Assembly (NCBI RefSeq): GCF_016406325.1
Contig: NZ_CP066370.1
Span: forward strand, 3,968,001 to 4,032,000
DNA from: Shewanella putrefaciens
GTDB lineage: Bacteria; Pseudomonadota; Gammaproteobacteria; Enterobacterales; Shewanellaceae
DNA: 64,000 bases
Reading direction: 5' to 3'
Part shown: positions 47,171-57,400 of the stretch, one piece after another
Position numbering within the stretch: the first letter of the stretch is position 1
How the letters are laid out: each line of letters opens with the position of its first letter
Made by a program: the position numbers and the translations under genes
The notes under the pieces: generated by a model
The model's database searches: none
What the model was told of the DNA's origin: nothing
Seen by the model: only the letters and a program-made list of their open reading frames with translations

Positions 47171-48129
47171 ACTGCGCTCCGAGGTTTAAGAATTAAGACA
47201 AAGAAATAGGCGCCACAAAATAGATTAATTAACAGCCCAACACTGGTTTGATAATTAAACAGATGCTCAACAAGCATTTGCGCGATCAGAAAAACCGAGA
47301 TAGCAACGGCGCATCCTGTTATCAAGGTAAATGAGTGCGACGGATGCCTTGCCAGTGCATAGGCCATATTCGCGACAAATATCCCCATAAAAGCAGTCGG
47401 CCCCACTAAACTGGTTGATATTGCGACCAATACCGCGATAAGACCCAATAGCAGGCGCACCACTTTTTGATAATCAATACCAAGAGAGATAGCTTGCTCC
47501 CGCCCCATCAGTAATACATCAAGTACAGCACGCACTCTCCAAGCGGCAATACACACAGCACTGACAAGCACTAAAGAGATAAGCAATTGCTCTGGTTGAG
47601 CGCGGTTGAACGACGCTAGGCTATAGCTCTGGAAAATTGAAAATTCACCGGGACTGATAGAATATTGGATTAACTGAGTAAAACTGCCTAACACCACAGT
47701 GAGCACTAAGCCCACAAGCAGTAGGAAGAACACATCATGTCGATCTCCACTAAATAGCCAGCGGTGAATCGCCATTGAGTAAAGCAACATCACCACAACT
47801 GAGACAAAGAAATTGCTGTTAGCGGTGATCAGAATACTGCTGCCCGTCCCTAAGATAAGGATCAACAATGCCTGCAAAATCAAGTACACCCCTTCATACC
47901 CCATGATAGATGGCGTTAAAATGCGATTTCCGGCTAAGGTCTGAAACAATATCGAAGAAAACGCAATACAGACACCACCAAGGCAAATAGTGCCCAAACG
48001 CACCAATCGATTCGGTATGACATAGTCAAAATCAAAGCCTGAGCCCATCAATAAAAATGTGACTGCCAACATAATAGGCAGCCCCCAGCTCAAAAAACGC
48101 CATGCACTGTCTTTCATTTGATTTTCCAA
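47167..48129 (-). CDS. ferric-siderophore ABC importer, permease 2 (FecCD family)
   Basis: The 320-aa protein has about nine to ten hydrophobic helices and the FecCD-type motifs GRLT-like VRLGTICLGGVCIAFSSILFQTLAGNRILTPSIMGYEG and LVGPTAFMGIFVANMAY. It forms a heterodimer channel with the neighbouring permease. It overlaps the upstream permease by 16 bases and the ATPase by 4, a strong sign of co-translation. Confidence 0.92.
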   Translation of the reverse strand: MENQMKDSAWRFLSWGLPIMLAVTFLLMGSGFDFDYVIPNRLVRLGTICLGGVCIAFSSILFQTLAGNRILTPSIMGYEGVYLILQALLILILGTGSSILITANSNFFVSVVVMLLYSMAIHRWLFSGDRHDVFFLLLVGLVLTVVLGSFTQLIQYSISPGEFSIFQSYSLASFNRAQPEQLLISLVLVSAVCIAAWRVRAVLDVLLMGREQAISLGIDYQKVVRLLLGLIAVLVAISTSLVGPTAFMGIFVANMAYALARHPSHSFTLITGCAVAISVFLIAQMLVEHLFNYQTSVGLLINLFCGAYFFVLILKPRSAV

Positions 48130-49055
48130 ACGATAACTAAAAATATGAGTCCACCTAAACAGCTTGCCGTTAGACCTATAGGAATTTCAAAGGGATACAA
48201 AACAAGTCGACCAAGCAAGTCACAGATAATCAGTAGTGTTGCGCCAGCAAAGGCGATAATAGGCAAGGTACGTTTTAAATTATCGCCGTAACGCATAGCG
48301 ACAAGATTAGGAATAATCAAACCAATAAATGGAATGCTCCCGACTGTGATAACTGTGGTCGCTATGGTCAGGGAAACCAGCACTAACCCTAAGATAACTA
48401 GGTTGAAATAACTCAGGCCTAGTGTGGTAGCTAAGCCTTCGCCCATTCCCACTATGGTAAAGCGCTGTGCATAAAGGTAGGTCAGTATGACTACGGGAAG
48501 GATCAGATAGATGATTTCGTAGTTACCCTGCACGATTTTTGAAAAATCACCCAGCATCCATCCCTGCATACTCTGCATCATATTGTTTTGATAAGCATAA
48601 AGTTCCGCTATCGCACTGAGTACACTGCCAAACATAATCCCAATAATTGGAATGAGCACCGGACTCTTATACCGAATACCACGAATAATCAGAATAAAGG
48701 CTAAGCTCAAAAGCAAGCAAAAAACCAAAGCCCCCAACATTCTGGCGGTGACACCCATACTCGGGGCATGAATGATTGAAATTAATATGCCTAGTTTGGC
48801 GGCATCAAGCCCGCCACAAGTAGCAGGTTCAACAAACTTGTTTTGCACAATCTGCTGCAATATCACGCCACAGACAGCGAGCCCTACACCTGAGCAAATC
48901 AAGGCAAAGAGCCGCGGCAGACGACTCGCAGATAACACCAACCAGACATCATCCGATAACGTCAGCATCTGCGTCACAGAGGCATACTTTGCGCCTAGCA
49001 GCAATGAGGCAAAACAAAGCACAAAAAAGCACGTCAGTGCATAAACCACCTTCAC
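48114..49055 (-). CDS. ferric-siderophore ABC importer, permease 1 (FecCD family)
   Basis: The 313-aa protein is hydrophobic with the FecCD pattern: SRLPRLFALICSGVGLAVCGVILQQIVQNKFVEPATCGGLDAAKLG and SIPFIGLIIPNLVAMRYG. It begins with GTG after GGAAG. It overlaps the second permease by 16 bases. The TetR gene ends 72 bases before it, so the transcript from the TonB receptor promoter may include it. Confidence 0.92.
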   Translation of the reverse strand: MKVVYALTCFFVLCFASLLLGAKYASVTQMLTLSDDVWLVLSASRLPRLFALICSGVGLAVCGVILQQIVQNKFVEPATCGGLDAAKLGILISIIHAPSMGVTARMLGALVFCLLLSLAFILIIRGIRYKSPVLIPIIGIMFGSVLSAIAELYAYQNNMMQSMQGWMLGDFSKIVQGNYEIIYLILPVVILTYLYAQRFTIVGMGEGLATTLGLSYFNLVILGLVLVSLTIATTVITVGSIPFIGLIIPNLVAMRYGDNLKRTLPIIAFAGATLLIICDLLGRLVLYPFEIPIGLTASCLGGLIFLVIVWKIK

Positions 49056-49127
49056 AAACTGATACTTCCTATACGTAATAAATCTTGTACTAATCTGCAG
49101 CCGCTATGAAGTTTTCATATCGACGCG

Positions 49128-49838
49128 CTATGTTTGAGCCTTATCGGATCCCCCAGCCTTTTGGGCATGGGTAACGGCAATCCCCGCTAACACTAAGTCA
49201 CGTTTTCGCTCCCACCATTTGCGGGCGCCCACCTTCATGATGTCTACCATCGCATTTATCTGCTCAGCTTTATCAGGGAGCTTGGTGGCTTCATCTTCCC
49301 AAATTGCGATAATTCGCTCTTTACGTGTCCGGCCATCTGCTTCTGGTTTAGTGGTTGACCACCATCCCAAAAAGCACTCCCCCACCATGTCAACTAAGAT
49401 ATCAACGGCAAGCACTGCCTCATCGAGGGAGAAGCCTTTGCGTTGCAGCTTTTCGACCGATTCAGCAAAAGAACGTATACCCGATGACGGGGTAACACTG
49501 GCCTGATGAATAGATTCAGCGAGGCCAGGATGACGCTCATACAGTGCCCAAATGGCATCGGTCAATATGATCAATTCGCTCCGCCAATCGGTGGCCGCTG
49601 GCGCTCGCCAGTCAAGCTCATTGATAGCAAGCTCAGCAGCAATGGAGATAACATCATTTCGACCTGCTACGTGATGGTAGAGGGAAGAATGATCGACCTT
49701 TAAATGCGCGGCTATAGCAGGGATGGTCGCTTGATCAACCCCAATCACCAACGCAGCTCTGGCGATAGCCTCACGGGAAATACGGCTAGGTCTGCCACGC
49801 TGGCGTTTTTGAGTGGGTTGATCCGGTACTTGTGTCAT
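49128..49838 (-). CDS. TetR-family regulator
   Basis: The 236-aa protein has a TetR-type helix-turn-helix near the N-terminus (ISREAIARAALVIGVDQATIPAIAAHLKVDHSSLYHHVAGRNDV) with the LYHHV/F motif of tetracycline-type regulators. The C-terminal ligand domain contains LITDAIWALYERHPGLAE-like helices. A TetR gene between a TonB receptor and its importer is less common than Fur or AraC control and may sense the siderophore. DNA target and ligand are unknown. Confidence 0.87.
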   Translation of the reverse strand: MTQVPDQPTQKRQRGRPSRISREAIARAALVIGVDQATIPAIAAHLKVDHSSLYHHVAGRNDVISIAAELAINELDWRAPAATDWRSELIILTDAIWALYERHPGLAESIHQASVTPSSGIRSFAESVEKLQRKGFSLDEAVLAVDILVDMVGECFLGWWSTTKPEADGRTRKERIIAIWEDEATKLPDKAEQINAMVDIMKVGARKWWERKRDLVLAGIAVTHAQKAGGSDKAQT

Positions 49839-49930
49839 ATCGATAAGGTTTCCAAGGCAAAAATGCCATTCTAACCGCTCTTGCTACCCGCTGCATGGCA
49901 ATACCCAATACAGCGGGTAGAAGCTAGCCG

Positions 49931-52048
49931 CTAAAACTTCGCCCTAACGCCTACACCTATTTCTCGAGGTTCAAGTAAATATGCATCCACGCCTCCGGTA
50001 CTTCTGTCAGCCATTTTTGCCACGGGTGCACGTTCATCCAGCAAATTGCGTGCATAAACAAAGGCTTCAAAATATTGGTTGATTTGATAGGAAGAATTCA
50101 GGTTTACCGTAGTGTAAGATCCCACTCTTAACTCTGGCTCATTGGTATCCGTTGAAAAGTATCCATCCGTATGACGCACATCACCGCTCACTTTGATAGT
50201 GTCTGTGATTGAATAGTCAAACCCTATATTGAACATATATCCTGGTGCTTTACTAAACTCGTTGCCGACAAACTCCTCACCACGGTAGTCATTAAATTCA
50301 CTTATCTCAGTTTCAAGTAAACCCAGCCCACCATATAGGCTAAAACTATCCGCCACTTTAAAGTTCCAATCTAATTCAATCCCATAGCTTTGCGCTTCAT
50401 CAGCATTAATAATGACAGAACCAAAGGGTCGTCCATCGAGGTAGTCAGTAACAGAACGTTGTGAATCTTTAAAGCGGGTGTAAAAGAGATTGCTATTTAT
50501 GATTAAGCGCTGTTCAAGCAGATCGATACGGGTAAAAAGTTCATAGTTCCATGCCGATTCGGCATCGAATGTATAATATTCGCCGCCGCGGAAATTAATG
50601 CCTGTGCCCCCAGGAATGTTACCTTCACTGATCATAGCGCCGACCAAGACGTTATCTGTCAGATCATAGGACAGGGCAACCTTAGGTAATAAAGCCGTAA
50701 ACGTCTCTTCATATTGATGACGCACGTTTGGGATGTAGCTGGCAATACCATCGTGGCTAATTTCATCAGACTGATAACGGAGTGCGCTGGTGAATGCCCA
50801 CTTGGGTGAGAAGCGCCATATGACTTCACCGTAGGGGGCAAAACTGGTATGTCTCAGGTCGGCGTCGGCATTACCAAATACGTTGTTCAGCTTGTTGTTG
50901 GTTTTATCATCCCAGTAGAAGACACCGGCAACCCCACTAAACTCTGAACTCTTGTCACCAAAGTTCAGCCTTATATCATTCGAAAAGTTTTCATTATCTC
51001 GTTTTGCGATCCCTTGATAAGGTGCTGCAAATCGATAATCAAACTGCCCTTCTGAATACTGCAGTTGGTTATGCAACTTCATCCCATTGTCGAACACATA
51101 TTCAAGATCCAAAATTCCGACATGATTGCTGGCTTCTTGATTATCCTGAAAAATTGAACGATTTTCTAAGTCATCATAGGGTTCTGATACCACCTCGTTT
51201 CTGGGACGTTTAGCCTCAGTGGAGGAATAAGTCAGCATGGCGGAAAAGTTGCTGTATTTTTCGGGTTCCCATAGCAACTTCGCCCGTAGATTTTGGTTTT
51301 TAAACTCAAAATCTAAATCATGGGCAGTAAAATCGGGGTTAACGTAATCAACAAAGGTATCTCTAGCGCTGTAATCTGCGCTAATTCTTGCGGCAAAGTC
51401 ATTACTGAGCGCACCAGATGCCATAACCGAAAAACGCTGCTTATTCCGACTACCATAAAGTGCTTGCGCTGCAAACTCTGGCGTATAAGTGGGGTTATGG
51501 GTATGGATCACGACGGCGCCAGCAATACTGTTGGCTCCTTGACTGGTCGTTTGCGGACCACGGTAGACTTCAATAGACGACACATCCCACACGCCTGCGG
51601 CGCCTAAATCCAGTTCTGCGGGGCTCAGATATTTACCATCAACACTGATAGTTGCCCCGGGTACAGGCTTAGATAAATAGGCATTACCCGCTGCAACAGG
51701 CCCTTTGGTATCCGTACCGCGGATAATGGGCGCATCGGTATTTCCGGCATAAATTAAGTTTGGCGTACCGCCGAGAATTTCAGAAATCGTTGATTGGTCC
51801 GCATTTTTCCTCAACTGTTCTTCAGTGATCACTGTCACTGAGCTCGCCGTTTCCTTCAGCGTGCGCTCGATTTTCTGACCGTAAACTGTGATGACTTCAA
51901 TATTTCCCGCTGCATCTTGTTGCTTGGATTGCTTATCCGGAGCAGTTCCACTATCAGCAATAGTTGAGCCTGAAATAGCGCTAAGCCCCAGCGCAAGAGA
52001 ACCGATAACCCACTTTGATTGTGGGTAAAACTTACCAAATCGGGGCAT
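49931..52048 (-). CDS. TonB-dependent siderophore receptor
   Basis: The product (705 aa from ATG 52048) has a signal peptide ending near TIADSG, TonB box EVITVYG, a plug with NADQSTISEILGGTPNLI and IEVYRGPQTTSQGANSIAGAVVIHTHNPTY, and a barrel ending GVRAKF. ATG 52048 was chosen because AAGGAG lies before it. The Fur-type box at 52085-52099 is 37 bases upstream. It heads the operon with TetR, two permeases, ATPase and binding protein. Confidence 0.9.
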   Translation of the reverse strand: MPRFGKFYPQSKWVIGSLALGLSAISGSTIADSGTAPDKQSKQQDAAGNIEVITVYGQKIERTLKETASSVTVITEEQLRKNADQSTISEILGGTPNLIYAGNTDAPIIRGTDTKGPVAAGNAYLSKPVPGATISVDGKYLSPAELDLGAAGVWDVSSIEVYRGPQTTSQGANSIAGAVVIHTHNPTYTPEFAAQALYGSRNKQRFSVMASGALSNDFAARISADYSARDTFVDYVNPDFTAHDLDFEFKNQNLRAKLLWEPEKYSNFSAMLTYSSTEAKRPRNEVVSEPYDDLENRSIFQDNQEASNHVGILDLEYVFDNGMKLHNQLQYSEGQFDYRFAAPYQGIAKRDNENFSNDIRLNFGDKSSEFSGVAGVFYWDDKTNNKLNNVFGNADADLRHTSFAPYGEVIWRFSPKWAFTSALRYQSDEISHDGIASYIPNVRHQYEETFTALLPKVALSYDLTDNVLVGAMISEGNIPGGTGINFRGGEYYTFDAESAWNYELFTRIDLLEQRLIINSNLFYTRFKDSQRSVTDYLDGRPFGSVIINADEAQSYGIELDWNFKVADSFSLYGGLGLLETEISEFNDYRGEEFVGNEFSKAPGYMFNIGFDYSITDTIKVSGDVRHTDGYFSTDTNEPELRVGSYTTVNLNSSYQINQYFEAFVYARNLLDERAPVAKMADRSTGGVDAYLLEPREIGVGVRAKF

Positions 52049-52084
52049 GTGTAATAACTCCTTATACGAAAGATTTGTTGCCAA

Positions 52085-52099
52085 TGAGAATGGTTATCA
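52085..52099. promoter_or_regulatory. putative Fur box
   Basis: TGAGAATGGTTATCA matches the 7-1-7 Fur core at 12 of 14 defined bases. It lies between the divergent receptor operon and the exporter-fold ABC pair and may serve both. Confidence 0.6.
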
Positions 52100-52367
52100 A
52101 TTATATTATCGCCGTTCAAAACATTTATCAACACTATGTTGATAAATAAAAATGACCGCTTAATATGGTCGCCATCTCATGGCGGTTCAATTTTTATGAA
52201 ACAAGGAATTTGGCTCGTGGATGTTCATTTGCCCATAAACTCTGGCACTCAGACTATTTTTTACTCTGCAATATCAAGACTTCATCGCTTCATTGGCCTT
52301 GTGTTAATCACACTTTCCAGACCGAAGCCCAGCCTGTTCCACTTCGATTTTTTAGGTGAACATTAAA
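52100..52367. other. divergent regulatory region of the siderophore locus
   Basis: The 268 bases contain a small hairpin (CGCCAT/ATGGCG, 52170-52184). A 76-codon frame in here has no ribosome-binding site and was not called. The promoter of the ABC pair should lie in it. Confidence 0.5.
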
Positions 52368-53966
52368 ATGCAGCGACTTTTCAGTCCCACTTCAACATTA
52401 GCCTTCGCCCTACGTCCGGCGATTCCCGCACTCACTTTCGGAATGCTGCTAGCGGCAGGTGCTGGCGTGACGACACTAGGTGCACTCTGGTGCATGATTC
52501 AACTTATTGCTGGCCATCATTCGCTATGGTTAGCGGGGGCGCTCATATTTGGGGTCGTGTCAGCGTTGCTATCAGCTGGCGCATCTTGGGTTAACCACAA
52601 TGCTGAGGCGCAATTTTCTGGAAGATTAAGGCGTCATGTTGCAGCGCATCTTGTCAGGCTGCCACCAAGTACTTTGGCAAAATATAAGGGCGAAAAGTTA
52701 AAGCGATTAATGGTCGATGACATAGCGTCATTGCATCATATGATCGCGCATTTACCCTCTGAGTTAGCGACCTTTATCATTGTCCCTGCCATCACTATCG
52801 GTTTGCTGATCTTAAGCGCTGGCTTAGTGGCATTACTTGCCCTTATCCCAGGTCTAGTCGCAGCGCTTTTCTATTTGATGGTGATCCCAAGGCTTGCTGC
52901 AAAACAGGGGGAAGCACGAGTCAATGTGATGGGAAATATCACTGCAGCAGTAGATGACTACGCCCGTGGTGCACCTGTATTTCGCATTTATGGCGCACAA
53001 ACGGGTGCTATGGTCGACTACCAAAAGGCAACTAAGCATTTTATTGAGGAGATCATTGAGCGGGTAAACAAGGTATCCACTTCAGTCGCAGTGGCCACAT
53101 CACTACTGCAGGCTGTCTCTACTTTTGCCATTGTCTATTCCATCGGGTATGAATGGCCCCCAGAAAAGCTTGCTGCAGCCTTGTTCTTCAGTCTGGCCAT
53201 TGTCACACCAGCCCTAAAGCTCGGGCATGGGCTTGATTATCTTGCCACGGGCCGCGCTGCCGCTCAGCGGCTAACGGATTTTCTTGAGCAGTCGAGAGTT
53301 CCTGTTGGTAACGGCAATATTGAGCTTAATGCAAATATGCAGCTCACCCTCACGAATGTTGTGCCTTCACTGTCTACAAGCAATCAATCTGTGCCCATTA
53401 ACTATCAATTTAGATCTGGCAGAGTGACGGCAGTTACAGGGATCAGTGGTGTTGGCAAATCCACATTACTGCGCTTATTAGCTGGCATGGAGCCGCTACA
53501 TGCCGGAGATATTCGACTCGCTGGTATTGCACTCAATGAGATGGATGAAGCCTCAATTAATCGCGCGATCATGCTATTACCGCAAAGTACGGGACTACTA
53601 GCAACCTCCATCGCCGACAATCTCGCGCTCTCCGCACCTGATGCCACGGATGACGATTACTTAGCAGCATTACACTGTGCGCAATTGGATAAACCCTTAA
53701 ATACTCATGCAAGCACACTGTCTGGCGGTGAAATACAGCGCGTCAACCTTGCCCGTGTGTTTCTTTCACCCGCTAGGGTGATATTGCTTGATGAACCCAC
53801 ATCGGCCCTAGACAGCGAAACGGCGTTTAACGTGTTCACAGCACTACGCCATCACGCAAAAACAAACCACAAAACGATTGTGATGGTCACCCATGACTTA
53901 ACGCTTGCCGAGCTGGCGGATGACAAGCTCGCACTAAAGCACCACAGGGAAGGAGAAGGCCAATGA
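52368..53966 (+). CDS. exporter-fold ABC transporter, siderophore-linked (IrtA/YbtP-like)
   Basis: The 532-aa protein has an N-terminal membrane domain (about six helices) and a C-terminal ATPase with GISGVGKSTLLRLLAG, LSGGEIQRVNLAR and VILLDEPTSALD. The half-transporter is of exporter type, as in IrtA/IrtB and YbtP/YbtQ, which handle iron-siderophore complexes. It may form a heterodimer with the next protein. ATG 52368 follows AGGTG; a GTG at 52356 is four codons earlier. The direction of transport cannot be told from sequence. Confidence 0.85.
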   Translation: MQRLFSPTSTLAFALRPAIPALTFGMLLAAGAGVTTLGALWCMIQLIAGHHSLWLAGALIFGVVSALLSAGASWVNHNAEAQFSGRLRRHVAAHLVRLPPSTLAKYKGEKLKRLMVDDIASLHHMIAHLPSELATFIIVPAITIGLLILSAGLVALLALIPGLVAALFYLMVIPRLAAKQGEARVNVMGNITAAVDDYARGAPVFRIYGAQTGAMVDYQKATKHFIEEIIERVNKVSTSVAVATSLLQAVSTFAIVYSIGYEWPPEKLAAALFFSLAIVTPALKLGHGLDYLATGRAAAQRLTDFLEQSRVPVGNGNIELNANMQLTLTNVVPSLSTSNQSVPINYQFRSGRVTAVTGISGVGKSTLLRLLAGMEPLHAGDIRLAGIALNEMDEASINRAIMLLPQSTGLLATSIADNLALSAPDATDDDYLAALHCAQLDKPLNTHASTLSGGEIQRVNLARVFLSPARVILLDEPTSALDSETAFNVFTALRHHAKTNHKTIVMVTHDLTLAELADDKLALKHHREGEGQ

Positions 53967-55522
53967 TAAATCGTCCCCAAGATTACGCAGCCATAAAGCA
54001 CTTAATACCTGTTGCCTGCGGTTGGGCTGTGACGGCCATATTGGAAGCGGCATGCTACATTCAACTGGCTTTAGCCATTATTGAGCAGCAATCACCGCAA
54101 AAACTGCTATCGATTGCCGCAATAACCATACTCACCACAATACTGGCTTCGCGTTCAGGTTTTTGGGCTGGCGCAAGGCTGGCCAATGCGCTCTACAGTG
54201 CCTTAGGCACGACCATGCAACAAGCTAAACTCTCTTGGTTTACACCGAGTGTCAGGACACTACTCATAGAAACTGTCTCTCGGAGCATTCCTGGCTTTAT
54301 GAGTATTCCGGCACATCAATTTCAGGTATTTATTCATGCACCGCTTATTCCACTCTGCATTACCTTTGGCATAGGATTGATCGGTGGCATGCCACTGGTA
54401 CTGATGTTGGCTAGCTTGTTGCTGGTGTCATTTGTGATTCAGAGTTTGGCGCAACGAGCACTTGCCCGCGCAGATATGGACCGAAACAACACTGAATTAG
54501 CAGCAGAGCAGTCAACCCTTGAACTGATCGACCACCTAGAGTTACTGCGCACTGCAGCAGGATATAGCGGCGCAACAACACGGTTGGAGCAAAACTGGCA
54601 AACACAAGAAATCGCACTGGAACGAACTAATCGCGCCGCTGCTATAGCAACATTACTGTCGGCTATCGCCAGCTTTTTACCTATTGCAGGCATGGCACTC
54701 TATCTGGTGCTATCCGGTATAAACAATACGACAATGCTGCTCGCTGTCTTGATGTTGACCATGCGCGCGGCGGCGCCACTTGAGACTCTCGCCGTGGCGG
54801 GAATAGGCATTAATGATCAGCTAGCGGCTATTAAACACTATCGACAAGCGACTCATGCGCCAACGCTCAAAGAGCCAAGCCAAGCACAACAAAAGACACC
54901 GAACAGTCATACAATCGAACTGAATAACGTAACATTTCCTCCTGCGGTGCAAAATATCAATGCCACTATCGAGCCAGGTGAACGCGTGCTGATTGGCGGC
55001 CCGAGCGGTTCAGGTAAAACCAGCTTACTTAAGTTATTGATGCGCTTTGATGATCCCACCCTAGGCCTGATCACTTTGGGTAAGGTGCCACTCACGTCAG
55101 TCCCCACTGCTGAACTTGCCCGCTTTTTCGCCTATGTGCCGCAGGATCCACTCATCTTTACAGGCACCATTGCCAGTAATATTCGCATTGGTAACCCTGA
55201 TGCCGACGATCAAGCCGTAGATAAAGCAGCACGCCAAGTGGCGCTAGATGAAGTATTAGACAGATCAGAACTGGGCATTTACCAAGAAGTCGGCTTACAA
55301 GGTGCAGGGTTATCGGGAGGGGAACGCCAAAGGCTTGCCTTAGCACGTGCGCTTATCAAAAATGCGCCAATTCTGATAATGGATGAGGCCACCTCGGCAT
55401 TAGATGAAGAGACAGAAAAGCGCGTTGCTGAGATGATTTGCGAACAAAAATGCACGCTAATTTTGGTCTCCCACCACAATCAAACTATCTGGCAACCCAC
55501 TAAGATAATAGACATGAGGTAA
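53963..55522 (+). CDS. exporter-fold ABC transporter, siderophore-linked (IrtB/YbtQ-like)
   Basis: The 519-aa half-transporter follows its partner with a 4-base overlap (ATGA). The membrane domain holds about six helices and the ATPase has GGPSGSGKTSLLKLLMRF, LSGGERQRLALARALI and ILIMDEATSALDEET, ending with HHNQTIW. The gene pair is divergent from the receptor operon and ends with a terminator. Pairing with the IrtA/B group is by analogy. Confidence 0.85.
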   Translation: MINRPQDYAAIKHLIPVACGWAVTAILEAACYIQLALAIIEQQSPQKLLSIAAITILTTILASRSGFWAGARLANALYSALGTTMQQAKLSWFTPSVRTLLIETVSRSIPGFMSIPAHQFQVFIHAPLIPLCITFGIGLIGGMPLVLMLASLLLVSFVIQSLAQRALARADMDRNNTELAAEQSTLELIDHLELLRTAAGYSGATTRLEQNWQTQEIALERTNRAAAIATLLSAIASFLPIAGMALYLVLSGINNTTMLLAVLMLTMRAAAPLETLAVAGIGINDQLAAIKHYRQATHAPTLKEPSQAQQKTPNSHTIELNNVTFPPAVQNINATIEPGERVLIGGPSGSGKTSLLKLLMRFDDPTLGLITLGKVPLTSVPTAELARFFAYVPQDPLIFTGTIASNIRIGNPDADDQAVDKAARQVALDEVLDRSELGIYQEVGLQGAGLSGGERQRLALARALIKNAPILIMDEATSALDEETEKRVAEMICEQKCTLILVSHHNQTIWQPTKIIDMR

Positions 55523-55527
55523 TCAAT

Positions 55528-55560
55528 AAAACCCCGGTATCTCTCTAAAACTGGGTTTTT
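55528..55560 (+). terminator. intrinsic terminator of the ABC pair
   Basis: AAAACCC and GGGTTTT pair around an 18-base loop, then a T run follows. Confidence 0.7.
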
Positions 55561-55687
55561 ATTTAGTTTAGGAATAGCGCAATAACACATGCTGTTCACT
55601 TGTGGTAAGTGTTAATATTTTAGTCACCTGATTTAATAGGAAATGGTATTTATCATTTAATAAATACCATTTCACTATCACTGACAA

Positions 55688-56278
55688 TTACTTATGTCCC
55701 CACGGAGCGGGTGGCAAAGGCTGTGGCTGAGTTAGATCAAAATCCACTTTAAAATCGCGGTTTTCACGGGTGAGTTGATAGCTAAACATCGTTGGCGTTA
55801 TCGCCATATGCCACACATTCGTCACAGACTGAGTCAGACCATTTTTCATAAAGTTATCAATCGATTCTTTATCAATCGGAAATGACTGTTTTTGATTTGT
55901 CCCTTCATCTACAGTATCACCGCCATACATGGTCACAGCATCTTCGCTGCCATCTTGATGTCGATGATCGTGTTTTAGCCTAAGCCCTTGGGATGTCTTT
56001 GTCAGCACCCAAGTACGTGAGTGGTCATCACCCACATGAAAAGGAATTTTTAGCTCAATATCAGTGCATTCACGCACATGCATCACTAACGGCTTACCAC
56101 TAAATGCCGAATCGGCGCTATCACCTGATACCACTTTGCCCGCAAAGGCTTGCCCACAGTGGCTCGCTATTTGCGCAAAAAACGCATCCTGTGGCTTAAC
56201 AGTGTTAGCGAGTGAGGGCATGACCAGTAATGATAGCGTTGTGAGCCCAAGGCTCTGAAGGATAATGCTGTTTTTCAT
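55688..56278 (-). CDS. secreted protein of unknown function
   Basis: The 196-aa protein (ATG 56278 after GGAGAA) has a signal peptide ending at LAN/TVKPQ. Two cysteines (CGQAF and RECTD) could form a disulfide. The segment RLKHDHRHQDGSEDAVTMYGGD is His/Asp-rich, possibly metal-binding. No family is recognised. Confidence 0.65.
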   Translation of the reverse strand: MKNSIILQSLGLTTLSLLVMPSLANTVKPQDAFFAQIASHCGQAFAGKVVSGDSADSAFSGKPLVMHVRECTDIELKIPFHVGDDHSRTWVLTKTSQGLRLKHDHRHQDGSEDAVTMYGGDTVDEGTNQKQSFPIDKESIDNFMKNGLTQSVTNVWHMAITPTMFSYQLTRENRDFKVDFDLTQPQPLPPAPWGHK

Positions 56279-56360
56279 ATTGTTCTCCATTTTTGATGAA
56301 AAACAACTTAGCACAAGGGAATAAATTTAAACTGAATTTCCCTTGTGCTCGTGGTGTGGA

Positions 56361-57398
56361 TTACCAACCAATGTAAGTACGAGAACGATTGCCGAGGCGC
56401 TTTTTAATAAACCGTGCCGTAATAATACTGCCCACCATGAGGAATATGAAAATCCCCGCAGAAAACAGCACGCTAGTCACCCAAGACCCAGGTGGTAAAC
56501 GGTAACGTAATAGTTTAGTGACCACACCAATCAGCATATCGAAAAGAGGATGGATAAAGAAAATGGCAAAACTCATCTCCGCTATCTCTATCAGCCAAGG
56601 TAAACGGCTGCGCCCCGAAAGCCACTCACAGAAATTCAGTGCTAATACACACAAACATAACTTTTGGATAAATTGCCAATCGACACCATTATATTCAAAT
56701 GGCGCTTTATGATAGTTACCAATATGCCCCACTATATAGCTCTGCTCAACCAAACTCACGACTAAGAAAATGATCGCTAATCCAGTGATTATTCCTCCAA
56801 AGCGTGTCACAAGATGTTCATCTTGTGAATATAGAATGCCTATCAAATAGAAGGGCATAAAATACACCATAGAATGAATAAAATTGACGTTACCTATGGG
56901 GCGATGCAGATAAATAGCCACCACACAACTCAGTATAAAGAGTGTCCAGCGCATCGACTGTGAACACCGGATAAACCATAAAAATACGGGCGAGAATAGA
57001 AAAACCGCCATAATGAAGGGGATATACCAGTGGGGATAGAGGATATAACCATTCCTCACGGTATAAAAGATACTCAATAGCACGTTATCGAGCGGTTGTT
57101 GCTCCATGAATATCCAGCGCAAGCATAAGAAAAATAGGCCGACAAAGGACACGATTAAAAAGGGATAAAGTACATTATGTACTTTATTTTTCATAAACTT
57201 ACTATAATCAAAATCTTTGTAGAAAATACGATGAAAAAAATAGCCAGAGATAAACACAAACAGTGCAGTGCCTCCCCTGAGTAAGTTTTCTAATAGCAGT
57301 GGAAACCCTTGTCCAGAGTTATAAACACTGTGACCAAGTACGATTAAGATAATCGCGATGCCACGCATATAGGTAAATTCGAGTTGGTTTTTTCTCAT
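56361..57398 (-). CDS. acyltransferase 3 family membrane protein
   Basis: The 345-aa protein has about ten hydrophobic helices. The motif ILIVLGHSVYN in helix 1 carries the His needed by acyltransferase-3 (OafA/WecH) enzymes, and FVFISGYFF lies in helix 2. Such proteins acylate sugars or peptidoglycan using acyl-CoA. It starts 2 bases after the stop of the HExxH gene, so translation is coupled. Confidence 0.85.
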   Translation of the reverse strand: MRKNQLEFTYMRGIAIILIVLGHSVYNSGQGFPLLLENLLRGGTALFVFISGYFFHRIFYKDFDYSKFMKNKVHNVLYPFLIVSFVGLFFLCLRWIFMEQQPLDNVLLSIFYTVRNGYILYPHWYIPFIMAVFLFSPVFLWFIRCSQSMRWTLFILSCVVAIYLHRPIGNVNFIHSMVYFMPFYLIGILYSQDEHLVTRFGGIITGLAIIFLVVSLVEQSYIVGHIGNYHKAPFEYNGVDWQFIQKLCLCVLALNFCEWLSGRSRLPWLIEIAEMSFAIFFIHPLFDMLIGVVTKLLRYRLPPGSWVTSVLFSAGIFIFLMVGSIITARFIKKRLGNRSRTYIGW

Positions 57399-57400
57399 TA

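Noticed and set aside
52136-52366. 76-codon frame between the TonB receptor and ABC genes
   Set aside because: No ribosome-binding site, Ser/Arg-rich shadow-like composition; lies in the regulatory region.
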